Shown here in pieces: positions 1 to 8,304 of a DNA stretch of 64,000 nucleotides. Each line of letters begins with the position of its first letter. The first letter of the stretch is position 1. Made by a program: the position numbers and the translations under genes. The notes under the pieces are model-generated. The model was not told where the DNA came from. It did no database searches and saw nothing but the letters and a program-made list of their open reading frames with translations. The DNA is from Kaistella solincola (GTDB lineage Bacteria; Bacteroidota; Bacteroidia; Flavobacteriales; Weeksellaceae): positions 310,001 through 374,000 of the forward strand of contig NZ_JSYK01000002.1 of the NCBI RefSeq assembly GCF_000812875.1. The letters are read 5' to 3'.

Positions 1-719
1 TGGCTTTTGCGGATACTTTATTTAAAGCAGATTTCAAGCTCGATAAAAATTCCGATGGTGTTATCTGGGTAAAAAAAGTAGAAGATCCTTCGGCTTTTGG
101 TGTGGTAAAACTGGACGATTACGGTTTCATTACCGACTTTGTTGAAAAACCTCAAACTTTCGTCTCAGATTTAGCGATTATTGGAATTTATTATTTCAGT
201 TCTTCGGAAAAACTAATGAGCGAAATTAATTATATCATGGAAAATGATATTAAGCAAGGCGGTGAATATCAGCTGACAACAGCTCTGGAAAATTTGCGGC
301 AAAAAGGGGCAAAATTTTCTTTAGGAAAAGTTGACGACTGGATGGATTGTGGAAATAAAAATGCTACGGTAGAAACCAACGGAAAAGTTTTAGGTTACGA
401 GCGCGAAAATGTTGCGGATTATCCGGCTTCTTCCAGCATCGTGAACTGTTTGATTATTCCCCCGTGTTTTATTGGTGAAAACGTAAAAATCTCGAATTCT
501 AAAATTGGCCCGCGTGTTTCCATCGGGAACAATACTGTTGTCATTAATTCCAATATCGACAATTCATTAATTCAGGAAAATACGGTGATTGACCACGGAA
601 ATTTAAGCAATTCCATGATCGGAAATTCTGCACAATATTTTGGTGTCGCGCGTGAAATTTCCCTGGGTGATTATTCCGTTCTGGATTTTCTGTCAAAAGG
701 TGACAAACATTTAATCTAA
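1..719 (+). CDS. Sugar-phosphate nucleotidyltransferase, C-terminal part (5' end outside window)
   Basis: The reading frame is open from the first bases of the window to the TAA at 717-719, so the gene starts upstream; the first in-frame ATG-like codons are internal. The visible part reads as the second half of a nucleotidyltransferase of the glucose-1-phosphate thymidylyltransferase/mannose-1-phosphate guanylyltransferase type. It contains ADTLFKADF, then FGVVKLD and FVEKP (sugar-binding region), then DWMDCGNKNA. The last 90 or so residues are imperfect hexapeptide repeats (IGENVKISNSKIG, VSIGNNTVV), suggesting a left-handed beta helix. This family makes NDP-sugars for envelope glycans. The exact NDP-sugar cannot be told without the N-terminal half. 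Confidence 0.85.
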   Translation, partial: AFADTLFKADFKLDKNSDGVIWVKKVEDPSAFGVVKLDDYGFITDFVEKPQTFVSDLAIIGIYYFSSSEKLMSEINYIMENDIKQGGEYQLTTALENLRQKGAKFSLGKVDDWMDCGNKNATVETNGKVLGYERENVADYPASSSIVNCLIIPPCFIGENVKISNSKIGPRVSIGNNTVVINSNIDNSLIQENTVIDHGNLSNSMIGNSAQYFGVAREISLGDYSVLDFLSKGDKHLI

Positions 720-723
720 AAGA

Positions 724-750
724 ATTTTCCGCAAACGATTTGCGGAAAAT
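724..750 (+). terminator. Perfect 12-bp hairpin after the nucleotidyltransferase gene
   Basis: ATTTTCCGCAAA (724-735) pairs perfectly with TTTGCGGAAAAT (739-750) across a 3-base CGA loop, 5 bases after the stop codon. Only a short T stretch follows, so it is a probable but not textbook rho-independent terminator or a 3'-end stabiliser. Confidence 0.6.
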
Positions 751-787
751 TTACGTTCTTTAAGGAATGTTTTAAACCGAATTCTGT

Positions 788-1582
788 ATGAAAAAGTTTA
801 TTTTCCCTCTTTTAATATTGCTTTTAGCAGTTTCCTGTAAAACCCGGAATGTTGCTGAAAAACCCATCAGCGCAACAACTCCGCTTGAATCGCCGGCTGT
901 TTTTTTTAATAAAATTAAAGAAAAAACTGCCTTTGAGCAGCTAAAAATTAATTCAAAAATAACGGTAGAAACGGGTGCTTTTATTCCGCCTTTGGACGCT
1001 ACAATTTATATTGAAAAAGACCAGAAAGTCTGGATTAATATGATTGCGATTTTCCTGAATGTGGGACGCGGAATTGCAACGCCGGAAGGAATTAAAGGTT
1101 ATGAAAAATGGAACAAAACGTACATCGAATCTGATTTCACTTATCTGAACAATCTGTTGAATGTAAATTTCATCGATTATAACTCTTTTCAGGATTTGCT
1201 GTTGGGAAGAACTTTTATTCCGGTTAATTCCACTGATTTTCAGGTAACGAAAAATGCGCAGGGTTTTACCGTTAAAAGCATTAAAAACCTTCAGTTTAAA
1301 ACCGACGGAAAAGTTTCCGCGTATATGGCTACACTAGATTACAACGAAAATGCGGATTTAGCAAAAGTTGCTTTGCAAAAAGCAGACGCGCCGGATTATC
1401 TGGAAGTAAGCTATGGAAACTGGGAAAATTTCAACAATATAAGATTGCCAAAAAATGTTAAAATTGTAATAAAAGGAAGCAAAAACAGTCAAATTTTAAT
1501 AGAAAACACGAAATTCGACGATTCTAAAATGCAAACCCCTTATTCCGTACCGGAAAATTATACGAAAACTGAGATCAAATGA
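788..1582 (+). CDS. DUF4292 family lipoprotein
   Basis: The 264-residue product begins MKKFIFPLLILLLAVSCK, a lipoprotein signal with Cys at about residue 17 (lipobox LAVSC), so it should be lipid-anchored in the envelope. The rest reads as the beta-rich DUF4292 family of Bacteroidota, whose LolA/LolB-like fold is a family-level inference. The stop codon overlaps the start of the downstream EnvC-like gene in an ATGA (1579-1582), so the two are co-translated. That pairing suggests a role in envelope or cell-wall maintenance. No catalytic motif is visible. Confidence 0.85.
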   Translation: MKKFIFPLLILLLAVSCKTRNVAEKPISATTPLESPAVFFNKIKEKTAFEQLKINSKITVETGAFIPPLDATIYIEKDQKVWINMIAIFLNVGRGIATPEGIKGYEKWNKTYIESDFTYLNNLLNVNFIDYNSFQDLLLGRTFIPVNSTDFQVTKNAQGFTVKSIKNLQFKTDGKVSAYMATLDYNENADLAKVALQKADAPDYLEVSYGNWENFNNIRLPKNVKIVIKGSKNSQILIENTKFDDSKMQTPYSVPENYTKTEIK

Positions 1583-3162
1583 TTAAAAAAGTAAGCTTTT
1601 TTGTAGCAATTTTTCTGTTCAGTTTTTTTTCTGCCCAGAAAAAAGAACAACTTCAAAAGCAGAACGCCGACCTTAAAAAACAAATTGCGGCAATCAATTC
1701 GAACTTAGCAAAAACGCAGCAGCAATCGAAACTTTCCATTTCTTACTTAACGGAAGTGCAGAAGAAAATACAGCTCCGCGAAAAAGTATATACCAATACC
1801 CAGAAAGAAAAGCGCCTGATAGAGGATGAAATTTATCTTCGTCAACTCGAAATAAACCGTCAGAACCGCGAACTTGCTGTACTCCGTAAAAACTATGCGG
1901 AAGTATTGGTAAAAGCGTATAAAAATAAAGGTGTACAAAATAAAGTGACTTTTATTTTATCCTCGAAAAATCTTGGTGAAGCTTTGCGCCGGGTTCAGTA
2001 TTTAAAAGATTATTCTGATTATCAGGATAAAAAAGCAGCTGAAATCTCGAACGCAGCTAAAGTTTTGGAGCAGAATATTACATTGAAACAGAGATCGGTA
2101 AAGGATAAAGAAACCATCCTTTCTAACCAGCAAAAAGATCTTTTGACCATTGCAGCAGAAAAAAAGGCAAAAGAAACTTTGCTTGCTGAATTTAAGAAAA
2201 ATGAAAGCCAGCTGACCGCAGAACTGAAACAAAAAAAGTCGGAATCCAAAGCGCTGGAAGGACAAATCCGTTCGATTATTGCTGAAGAAATCCGGATTGC
2301 AAGAGCACAGGCGGAACAGCGAAAAAAAGAAGAAGCAGAAAAAATTCGTCTCGCAAAAATAGCCGCAGAACGCGAAAAAGCAAAAATTGAAGCTGAAAAC
2401 CGCGCAAAAATGGAAGCTTTAGCTTTAGAAAAGAAAAAAGCCGATGACGAAGCGCGCCGTTTAAAAGAAATTTCTGATAAAAAAGCAGAAGAAGAAGCAA
2501 ACAGGGCCAGAATTGCAGCCGCTGCAGATGCGAAAAAAACGGACGATGCGCGAACGACAGCTGATGCTGAAAAAGCTGAAGCACGACGTTTAGCAGCCGC
2601 AAAAGATGCTGCTGCCGCTGCCGCAAATGCAAAAGCCGCAGCTGATAAGGCCGCCAACGCCAGAGCAGCGGAAGCCAACATGGCGAAAAAGAACGAAGAC
2701 GAAAAGAAAGCTGCAGAGACAAAGGCCATGACCAATTATGGAGTCTCCTCAGCAGTTGGAAATAATTTCGCGAGCAACCGCGGAAAAATGGGCATGCCGG
2801 CGTACGGTACAATTACGCACCGTTTCGGTCGTCAGCCACACCCGGTTTTTAAAAATATCGTAGAAGAAAATAACGGAATTAAAATTTCCGTAAGTAAAGG
2901 CACCGTAGCAAAATGCGTAGCACCAGGAACAGTATCGCGCGTAGTAGCTTCTGCAGACGGCTCGAAAACCGTGATTGTGAAGCATGGCGATTACTTTACC
3001 ATTTATGCTAACCTCGGAAGTACGATGGTTTCCGCAAATCAGCAGGTTTCTGCGGGCAGCCCAATGGGTGTCGTAGGTGCTGATTTCGACGGAACGTATA
3101 CGCTTGATTTCCAGATCTGGAACGGCAGCAGCCCAGTAGATCCTTTAGGATGGGTTAATTAA
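1579..3162 (+). CDS. EnvC-like murein hydrolase activator (degenerate M23/LytM domain)
   Basis: The 527-residue product has a signal peptide (MIKKVSFFVAIFLFSFFSAQ). A long coiled coil follows (about 20-250), then an Ala/Lys/Glu-rich charged helix (about 250-385) and a C-terminal M23/LytM domain (about 410-527). The domain lacks the peptidase metal ligands: the HxGvD site reads N432-G-I-K435 and the YAH site reads YANL at 476-479. This is the hallmark of EnvC/NlpD-type activators, which switch on amidases instead of cutting peptidoglycan. It should act in the periplasm during cell separation. It is translationally coupled (ATGA) to the DUF4292 lipoprotein. The low-complexity middle gives long antisense ORFs that are not genes. 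Confidence 0.88.
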   Translation: MIKKVSFFVAIFLFSFFSAQKKEQLQKQNADLKKQIAAINSNLAKTQQQSKLSISYLTEVQKKIQLREKVYTNTQKEKRLIEDEIYLRQLEINRQNRELAVLRKNYAEVLVKAYKNKGVQNKVTFILSSKNLGEALRRVQYLKDYSDYQDKKAAEISNAAKVLEQNITLKQRSVKDKETILSNQQKDLLTIAAEKKAKETLLAEFKKNESQLTAELKQKKSESKALEGQIRSIIAEEIRIARAQAEQRKKEEAEKIRLAKIAAEREKAKIEAENRAKMEALALEKKKADDEARRLKEISDKKAEEEANRARIAAAADAKKTDDARTTADAEKAEARRLAAAKDAAAAAANAKAAADKAANARAAEANMAKKNEDEKKAAETKAMTNYGVSSAVGNNFASNRGKMGMPAYGTITHRFGRQPHPVFKNIVEENNGIKISVSKGTVAKCVAPGTVSRVVASADGSKTVIVKHGDYFTIYANLGSTMVSANQQVSAGSPMGVVGADFDGTYTLDFQIWNGSSPVDPLGWVN

Positions 3163-3172
3163 AAAAATAATA

Positions 3173-3180
3173 TAACTTTG
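3173..3180 (+). promoter_or_regulatory. -7 box TAACTTTG before tatA
   Basis: Matches the Bacteroidota sigma-A -7 consensus TAnnTTTG, 15 bases upstream of the tatA ATG, and lies after the EnvC stop codon. Confidence 0.6.
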
Positions 3181-3194
3181 TTTAAAATTATACA

Positions 3195-3398
3195 ATGAAT
3201 ACACTAACAATACTTGCGCTTTCATGGCAACACCTGCTTATCGTGGGCATCATTATTCTGATATTTTTCGGTGGACGTAAAATCCCTGAAATGATGCGTG
3301 GCTTAGGTTCGGGAATTAAGGAATTTAAGGATGCGGTAAAAGAAGACGATCCGAAAAAGCCGGAAGAACCAAGAAGTAATTCCAGCACGACTCCTTAA
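3195..3398 (+). CDS. tatA: Sec-independent translocase subunit TatA/TatE
   Basis: The 67-residue protein has the TatA/E layout: a short N-terminus, one membrane helix (about 8-26, with HLLIVGIIILIFFGG), the FGGRKIPEMMRGLGSGIKEFK hinge and amphipathic helix signature (split here as FGGRKIPE and MMRGLGSG), and an acidic/Pro-rich tail. It would form the protein-conducting part of the twin-arginine pathway in the inner membrane with TatC, which is not in this window. It has its own -7 box and is followed 10 bases later by the DUF4254 gene, probably in one transcript. Confidence 0.95.
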   Translation: MNTLTILALSWQHLLIVGIIILIFFGGRKIPEMMRGLGSGIKEFKDAVKEDDPKKPEEPRSNSSTTP

Positions 3399-3408
3399 TA
3401 CAGCGCAC

Positions 3409-4020
3409 ATGAATTTTACAGATACTGCATGGAAAATCTTCAACCAGTCGATTGATGACTATCACGTAGCAGACAATGTAGAAACTCCAGCAAAAAATCC
3501 TTACTCAGGAAATAGTTTGGAACAGCTTTTGTATGCGAAGAACTGGATTGACACCGTTCAATGGCATTTGGAAGATATTATTCGCGATGAAAATATAAAT
3601 CCCACGGAAGCATTACAACTTAAACGAACGATTGACTCATCGAATCAGAAAAGAACTGATTTGGTTGAGTTTATCGACGGTTGGTTTTTAGACAGATATA
3701 AAAACATCACGCCCGCACCCAACGCGAAAATTAACACGGAAACGCCAGCCTGGGCAGTTGACCGTCTTTCCATTTTGGCATTAAAAGTATATCATATGAA
3801 TTTGGAGGCGACCAGAAAATCCGCCACCGACGAACATAGAAAAACTTGTACAGCAAAGCTGAATGTTTTACTGGAACAAAAAAAAGATCTCAGCGAAGCT
3901 ATAGAAAATTTGCTTTTTGATATCGAGAATGGCGCCATTAAGATGAAGGTTTATAAACAAATGAAGATGTATAACGATGAAAGTCTTAATCCGATCCTTT
4001 ATCAAAAAACGGAAAAATGA
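3409..4020 (+). CDS. DUF4254 domain protein
   Basis: The 203-residue soluble, helical protein has no signal peptide. It matches the DUF4254 family by its start (FTDTAWKIFNQSIDDYH), the NPY..NSLEQLLYAKNWID segment and a central QWHLEDIIRD helix. The family is widespread in Bacteroidota, often beside glycosyltransferase or envelope genes, and has no assigned biochemical role. It lies 10 bases after tatA, and its stop overlaps the start of the next lipoprotein gene (ATGA, 4017-4020), which indicates an operon tatA-DUF4254-lipoprotein-ribA. Confidence 0.85.
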   Translation: MNFTDTAWKIFNQSIDDYHVADNVETPAKNPYSGNSLEQLLYAKNWIDTVQWHLEDIIRDENINPTEALQLKRTIDSSNQKRTDLVEFIDGWFLDRYKNITPAPNAKINTETPAWAVDRLSILALKVYHMNLEATRKSATDEHRKTCTAKLNVLLEQKKDLSEAIENLLFDIENGAIKMKVYKQMKMYNDESLNPILYQKTEK

Positions 4021-4481
4021 TTAAATTAAGCTTCAGCTATATTTTAATTTTTTGCTTATTACTTTCCTGTACAGCAGATAAAATAAACTTATCTCCCGTC
4101 GGGAATTCTTTGGAATCCAGGGATTCCAGCGGTTATTCTTTCAGCGACCGCAAAAATCTTATCGTTTATTCTTCCGAAATTACCAATTTAGTTTCCTCCT
4201 TTCCTAAGTTCCGCAATGATGCGGTAAATGCGGAGGTAAAAGTCCTAAAATATCATATTAAAGATTACATCGGTGCGATGGAAGCTTATAACATCAATGG
4301 TTTAAATATCGCCGAACGAAATTTCGAAAAATCTTATAAAAAACTCCAAAAATTGCGGAAATTTTTAAACGCCGATGAAGATCAGGTTTTAAACCGCTAT
4401 TTGGTTCGCCTCAAAACCAATATGACTTTGCTCGCAAGTGATATTTCGAAGGACTCCACTTCTATTTCTCCTAAAAACTAA
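4017..4481 (+). CDS. Small helical lipoprotein, function unknown
   Basis: The 154-residue product starts MIKLSFSYILIFCLLLSC, a lipoprotein signal with Cys at about residue 18. The remainder is predicted helical and Lys-rich, with KYHIKDYIGAMEAYNI and SYKKLQKLRKFLNADED. I do not recognise a family. The start overlaps the DUF4254 stop by 4 bases and ribA follows after 8 bases, so it is cotranscribed with both. An envelope-anchored location is the only supported statement. Confidence 0.75.
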   Translation: MIKLSFSYILIFCLLLSCTADKINLSPVGNSLESRDSSGYSFSDRKNLIVYSSEITNLVSSFPKFRNDAVNAEVKVLKYHIKDYIGAMEAYNINGLNIAERNFEKSYKKLQKLRKFLNADEDQVLNRYLVRLKTNMTLLASDISKDSTSISPKN

Positions 4482-4489
4482 AACTTTCC

Positions 4490-5098
4490 ATGTTAAAAAT
4501 CCAAGCAGAATCCAATGTGCCAACAGCGTACGGGGAATTCCGTATGATCGCATTTGCCGAGGTTGAAACCGACTGGATGCCACAAATGGCCATTGTTGCA
4601 AAAAACACCGACTTTTCTAAGCCTGTCAACGTAAGGTTTCATTCCGAATGCATTACCGGTGAAGTTTTTCATTCCAGAAAATGTGAGTGCGGACAGCAAC
4701 TGGATGCCGCAATGAAATTTATATATGAAAACGGTGGAATTATCGTGTATCTGCGACAGGAAGGCCGAAACATAGGCATCATCAATAAACTTCGCGCATA
4801 CGCACTTCAGGAACAGGGATTGGATACCGTTGAAGCAAATTTACAGTTAGGTTTGCCGGCGGATGACCGCAATTTCAGCAGCGCAATTGAAATTCTGAAC
4901 ATTTTAAACGTAAAAGAAGTAAATCTTTTAACGAACAATCCGGAGAAAATAAAAATGGTGGAAGAAAGCAATATCAAGCTGAATAAAAGAATTCCACTTC
5001 AGATGGATTCCACCAAAGAAAGCGCGAGTTACCTCAAAGTAAAAAAAGATTATTTCGGGCATCTTCTGGATGATGAAGATACCATTAATCCTTCTTAA
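4490..5098 (+). CDS. ribA: GTP cyclohydrolase II
   Basis: The 202-residue enzyme opens GTP to give 2,5-diamino-6-ribosylamino-4-pyrimidinone 5'-phosphate, the first step of riboflavin synthesis. The zinc-binding Cys residues are in SECITGEVFHSRKCECGQQL (Cys at about 54, 65 and 67). The GTP-binding segment reads LRQEGRNIGI, and the YALQEQGLDTVEAN motif is typical. It is stand-alone RibA, with no RibB domain fused. It is the last gene of the tatA-side transcript, and its TAA overlaps the deoD stop codon on the other strand by 4 bases, leaving no room for a terminator between them. Confidence 0.93.
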   Translation: MLKIQAESNVPTAYGEFRMIAFAEVETDWMPQMAIVAKNTDFSKPVNVRFHSECITGEVFHSRKCECGQQLDAAMKFIYENGGIIVYLRQEGRNIGIINKLRAYALQEQGLDTVEANLQLGLPADDRNFSSAIEILNILNVKEVNLLTNNPEKIKMVEESNIKLNKRIPLQMDSTKESASYLKVKKDYFGHLLDDEDTINPS

Positions 5099-5802
5099 AT
5101 ATTAATTGCAGCTTCCAAAGCCAGCTCAATCATTGGTTTCAATGCGCTTTCGCGTTGATCTGCGGAAATAAATTCACCTGTCGGAATTACATCTGAGACT
5201 GTAAGAAGTGTTGCTGCATTTTTGTCTAAATACTGGGCATTAGCAAACAAAGCAAATGCTTCCATTTCAACCGCAGAACAGTTATATTTCTTAGCAATTT
5301 CCGGAATTCCCGTGTTTTTACGGTAAAAAATATCGCTGGTGTGAATTGCAGTCGGTATTAAATTTAATCCTACAGTTTCTGCAGTTTCATTTAAAAGTGA
5401 AAAAATGTGCCCCGGAGGCGGTAAAATTTCTTCCTCAATTTCCCAGGCGTATTTTGCGTAGGTAGATTCGCTTGCGGCGTTGTTGACGTTCAGCACATCG
5501 AAAACTTTTAGATCTTCAGTATATGCGCCACATGTGCCGATTCTGATAATTGTGTCCACATCAAACTCGGTGAAAAGTTCGTAGGAATAAATTCCGATGC
5601 TTGGCACGCCCATTCCGCTCGCACCAACGGAAATTTCTTTTCCTTTATAAAGTCCGGTGAAATATAAAATACTTCTGGTTTCGCTAACAAGTTTTACATC
5701 TTCCAGAAAATTTTCTGCTATATATCTTGCGCGGCGCGGATCGCCGGGTTGCAATACGGTTTTCGCAATTTCACCTTTTTTAGCTGCAATATGAACACTC
5801 AT
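5095..5802 (-). CDS. deoD: Purine-nucleoside phosphorylase, DeoD type
   Basis: The 235-residue protein begins MSVHIAAKKGEIAKTVLQPG. It carries the hexameric nucleoside phosphorylase signatures GDPRRARYIAE (phosphate site), ASGMGVPSIGIYSYELF, IRIGTCGAY and VEMEAFALF, plus an Asp in TVSDVIPTGE at the position used for purine-base protonation. It cleaves purine (deoxy)nucleosides with phosphate in the cytosol for salvage. It is monocistronic and convergent with ribA; its TAA (5095-5097) overlaps the ribA stop. Uridine phosphorylase is the nearest alternative, but the SDxI motif and the start favour DeoD. Confidence 0.9.
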   Translation of the reverse strand: MSVHIAAKKGEIAKTVLQPGDPRRARYIAENFLEDVKLVSETRSILYFTGLYKGKEISVGASGMGVPSIGIYSYELFTEFDVDTIIRIGTCGAYTEDLKVFDVLNVNNAASESTYAKYAWEIEEEILPPPGHIFSLLNETAETVGLNLIPTAIHTSDIFYRKNTGIPEIAKKYNCSAVEMEAFALFANAQYLDKNAATLLTVSDVIPTGEFISADQRESALKPMIELALEAAINI

Positions 5803-5863
5803 GTTTATAAATTAAATTAAAGGCTAAAGATAGTAATTCCCGAAGAAACGAATTTTCAAAAAC

Positions 5864-5893
5864 AAAAAAACCACCGTTTTGCGGTGGTTTTTA
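5864..5893 (-). terminator. Rho-independent terminator of the 5908-6429 lipoprotein gene
   Basis: CCACCG (5871-5876) pairs with CGGTGG (5882-5887), extended by flanking A/T pairs. The A-run at 5864-5870 gives the U-tail on the minus strand. Confidence 0.8.
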
Positions 5894-5907
5894 GAGAAAT
5901 TGGTTGG

Positions 5908-6429
5908 TTACAAAGTTTTTACTTTGGAGTCATCAATATTATAAAATTTGATAACGCTATGGTAATCGTTGTAGTTTACACCTGCGTTTTTCATCCCGGA
6001 CGAAGTTGGTACAAGTACAACACGGAAAGTCTGATTGTTCAGATATTCCGGAGTTGTGCTTACGTCATAATTTCCGTCCGCATAAATCTGAATATCATTT
6101 TTGGTAAAATCAAAGTCATAATCTAATTCCCGGCCGTTGCTTAAATAAATCGTACGCGGAATTAGCTGCCAAACTGGTGAACCATCTGTTCCAGTTCCCG
6201 CTTTTCTATAAATTAAAACAACATCTGTATTATACAAAGGCGATGTAAAATTTCTCGAAATAGTATATTGGTTATTGGCGTCTTTAACAAAATTGGTGGA
6301 ATTGATGTCGAGAACAACGCTGTAAGTATCGTTATCCTGTACAAGTACGTCATCATTTCTATCCGTACAGCTGGTAAGCGCTCCGAAACTGAAAATTCCC
6401 AAAAGCGCAACTAAAAAATATTTTTTCAT
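5908..6429 (-). CDS. Secreted lipoprotein of unknown function
   Basis: The 173-residue product has a lipoprotein signal, MKKYFLVALLGIFSFGALTSC, with Cys at about 21 followed by Asp/Arg-rich residues. The mature part is beta-rich and Tyr/Asn-rich (VVLDINSTNFV, TPEYLNNQTFRVVLVP). It resembles small Bacteroidota surface lipoproteins with an Ig-like or beta-sandwich fold, but I recognise no named family. It is a single gene with its own terminator and faces away from the GH3 gene. I see no clear -7 box upstream on the minus strand. Confidence 0.75.
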   Translation of the reverse strand: MKKYFLVALLGIFSFGALTSCTDRNDDVLVQDNDTYSVVLDINSTNFVKDANNQYTISRNFTSPLYNTDVVLIYRKAGTGTDGSPVWQLIPRTIYLSNGRELDYDFDFTKNDIQIYADGNYDVSTTPEYLNNQTFRVVLVPTSSGMKNAGVNYNDYHSVIKFYNIDDSKVKTL

Positions 6430-6510
6430 CGTAGGTCGGTTTTAAATTTGTGAAACGAACAAGACAAGATGTATGCCAAGAAAAGATGAAGTTTAAAAAT
6501 TAAAATATCG

Positions 6511-6518
6511 TATTTTTG
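6511..6518 (+). promoter_or_regulatory. -7 box TATTTTTG before the GH3 gene
   Basis: Exact TAnnTTTG match ending 18 bases before the ATG at 6537. It shows that a possible TTG start at 6516 lies inside the promoter and is not used. Confidence 0.65.
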
Positions 6519-6536
6519 TTCAACATATTTCTTCGA

Positions 6537-8276
6537 ATGAAAAATTTTCCCTGCTGTTTCCCTGTTTTTTTTCTTTTTTTCTCCTGTTTCAGTATCACCG
6601 GTTTTGCACAGTATCAACCAAAAAATCTGTCCGCCGCAGATTTAAAAAAAGCAAATGCCTGGGTTGAAAACTCGTACAACTCATTAAATCAGGATGAAAA
6701 ATTAGGTCAGCTTTTCATCGTGGCGCTTTACACCAATAAAGACGAAAACCATATTGAAGGCGTCAGAAATTTGGTAAAAAACGAGCAGATAGGCGGATTA
6801 ATTTTAATGCAGGACGATGCAGCGCGGGAAATTAATTTGGTTAATGAATTTCAGGCAAAATCCAAAATACCTCTGATGATCGGTATGGACGCTGAATGGG
6901 GACTTTTTCAAAGAATCCCGGCAGCGCACAAATTTCCGTGGGCCATGACTTTAGGCGCTATTCAGGACAAAAGTTTAATTACCGAAATGTCCGCAAAAAT
7001 CGCGGAAGACAGCAAACGCATGGGCATCAACTGGGATTTCGCGCCTGTAGTTGATGTGAATACGAATCCAAATAACCCAATTATCGGTAACCGAAGTTTC
7101 GGTTCAGAAGTTCCGAATGTCGTCGCTTCGGCGCTTGCTTATGCCAATGGTTTACAAAACAACAATATTTTAGCCGCAATCAAGCATTTTCCGGGACACG
7201 GCGATACCGACAAAGATTCGCACCTGGATTTGCCTGTGGTTTCGCACTCTTTGAAAAGATTGAATGAAATTGAAATTGCACCGTTTAAAGCCCTGATGGA
7301 CAAAGGAATTGGTGGCGTAATGGTCGCGCATCTTTACGTGCCGGCTTTGGAACCAACCAAAGGAATTCCGGCTTCAATTTCCAAAAATATCATCACTGGA
7401 ATTTTAAAAGAACAGTTGGGCTACAAAGGTTTGATCATCACGGATGCGCTGAATATGGGCGCTGTCGCGAATAAATTTAAAGCCGGTGAACTGGATGCAT
7501 TAGCATTTAAAGCCGGGAATGATATTATGCTTTTTTCGCAGGATGTTGCCACCGGAAAAAAACTCATTCAGCAGGCGATTGACAGTAAAGAAATTTCACA
7601 AAAAAGAGTCGAAGAAAGCGTTAAAAAAATACTTTTAACCAAATATTTTTTAGGTTTAAATAAATACGAACCGCGAAATCCGGAAAACATTAATGAAGAT
7701 TTGAATAACGAATCTCACCAGAAAATCGTGCAGAAAATGTACGCGAACGCCTTAACTTTGCTGAAAGATGACAAAAAACTTTTACCGCTGAACTGCAAGG
7801 AAACTTATTATTACGTTCCGCTGGAAGAAGCGCCGTATCAAACTTTTCTGGATGAACTGAATTTAAGCACAACGGTAATTCTTAAAAAAGCCTCAGAAAT
7901 TGGTGAAATTCCGGCAAATTCAAAAGTGATTGTCGGTTTTCACAAAGACAATTCTACCGCGTATAAACCTTATAAAATTTCTGCTGAAAGCAAAAAAATC
8001 CTTGCGGAATTAAGCAAAAAAACCGCCGTAATACTCGATATTTTTGGTTCACCTTACGCCTTGAGCGATGTTGATATTTCCGGAGTTTCCACCGTTTTGG
8101 TTTCCTACGAAAATAATGATGATTCCATGAAAGCGACAGCAAAAGCACTTTCCGGCGAAACCAGAATTTGGGGAAAATTACCCGTTTTAGTGACCAATAA
8201 ATTAAAAGCCGGCGACGGCATTGAACTTAATCCCGCTGTACGAACCATCTTCCCGCGCGCAGAAAAACAAAACTAA
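6537..8276 (+). CDS. Exported glycoside hydrolase family 3 (NagZ-like beta-N-acetylhexosaminidase)
   Basis: The 579-residue protein has a Cys/Phe-rich signal peptide (MKNFPCCFPVFFLFFSCFSI, cut near GFAQ). A GH3 TIM barrel follows. It carries the NagZ-type loop KHFPGHGDTDKDSH (from K216), which provides the Asp-His acid/base pair, and the nucleophile Asp303 in IITDALNMGAV. The expected reaction is removal of N-acetylglucosamine from glycans such as peptidoglycan fragments. The signal peptide places it in the periplasm or outside, unlike cytosolic E. coli NagZ. The roughly 200 residues after the barrel match no domain I can name. The ATG at 6537 fits the promoter; bshA follows after 28 bases. 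Confidence 0.88.
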   Translation: MKNFPCCFPVFFLFFSCFSITGFAQYQPKNLSAADLKKANAWVENSYNSLNQDEKLGQLFIVALYTNKDENHIEGVRNLVKNEQIGGLILMQDDAAREINLVNEFQAKSKIPLMIGMDAEWGLFQRIPAAHKFPWAMTLGAIQDKSLITEMSAKIAEDSKRMGINWDFAPVVDVNTNPNNPIIGNRSFGSEVPNVVASALAYANGLQNNNILAAIKHFPGHGDTDKDSHLDLPVVSHSLKRLNEIEIAPFKALMDKGIGGVMVAHLYVPALEPTKGIPASISKNIITGILKEQLGYKGLIITDALNMGAVANKFKAGELDALAFKAGNDIMLFSQDVATGKKLIQQAIDSKEISQKRVEESVKKILLTKYFLGLNKYEPRNPENINEDLNNESHQKIVQKMYANALTLLKDDKKLLPLNCKETYYYVPLEEAPYQTFLDELNLSTTVILKKASEIGEIPANSKVIVGFHKDNSTAYKPYKISAESKKILAELSKKTAVILDIFGSPYALSDVDISGVSTVLVSYENNDDSMKATAKALSGETRIWGKLPVLVTNKLKAGDGIELNPAVRTIFPRAEKQN

Positions 8277-8304
8277 AAATTTAGGTGATTTCAAAAACAA
8301 AACT

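Noticed and set aside
2022-2735. 237-codon ORF on the minus strand inside the EnvC-like gene
   Set aside because: It is an Ala/Ser/Phe-rich mirror of the low-complexity Lys/Ala/Glu coiled region; no start signals or domain.
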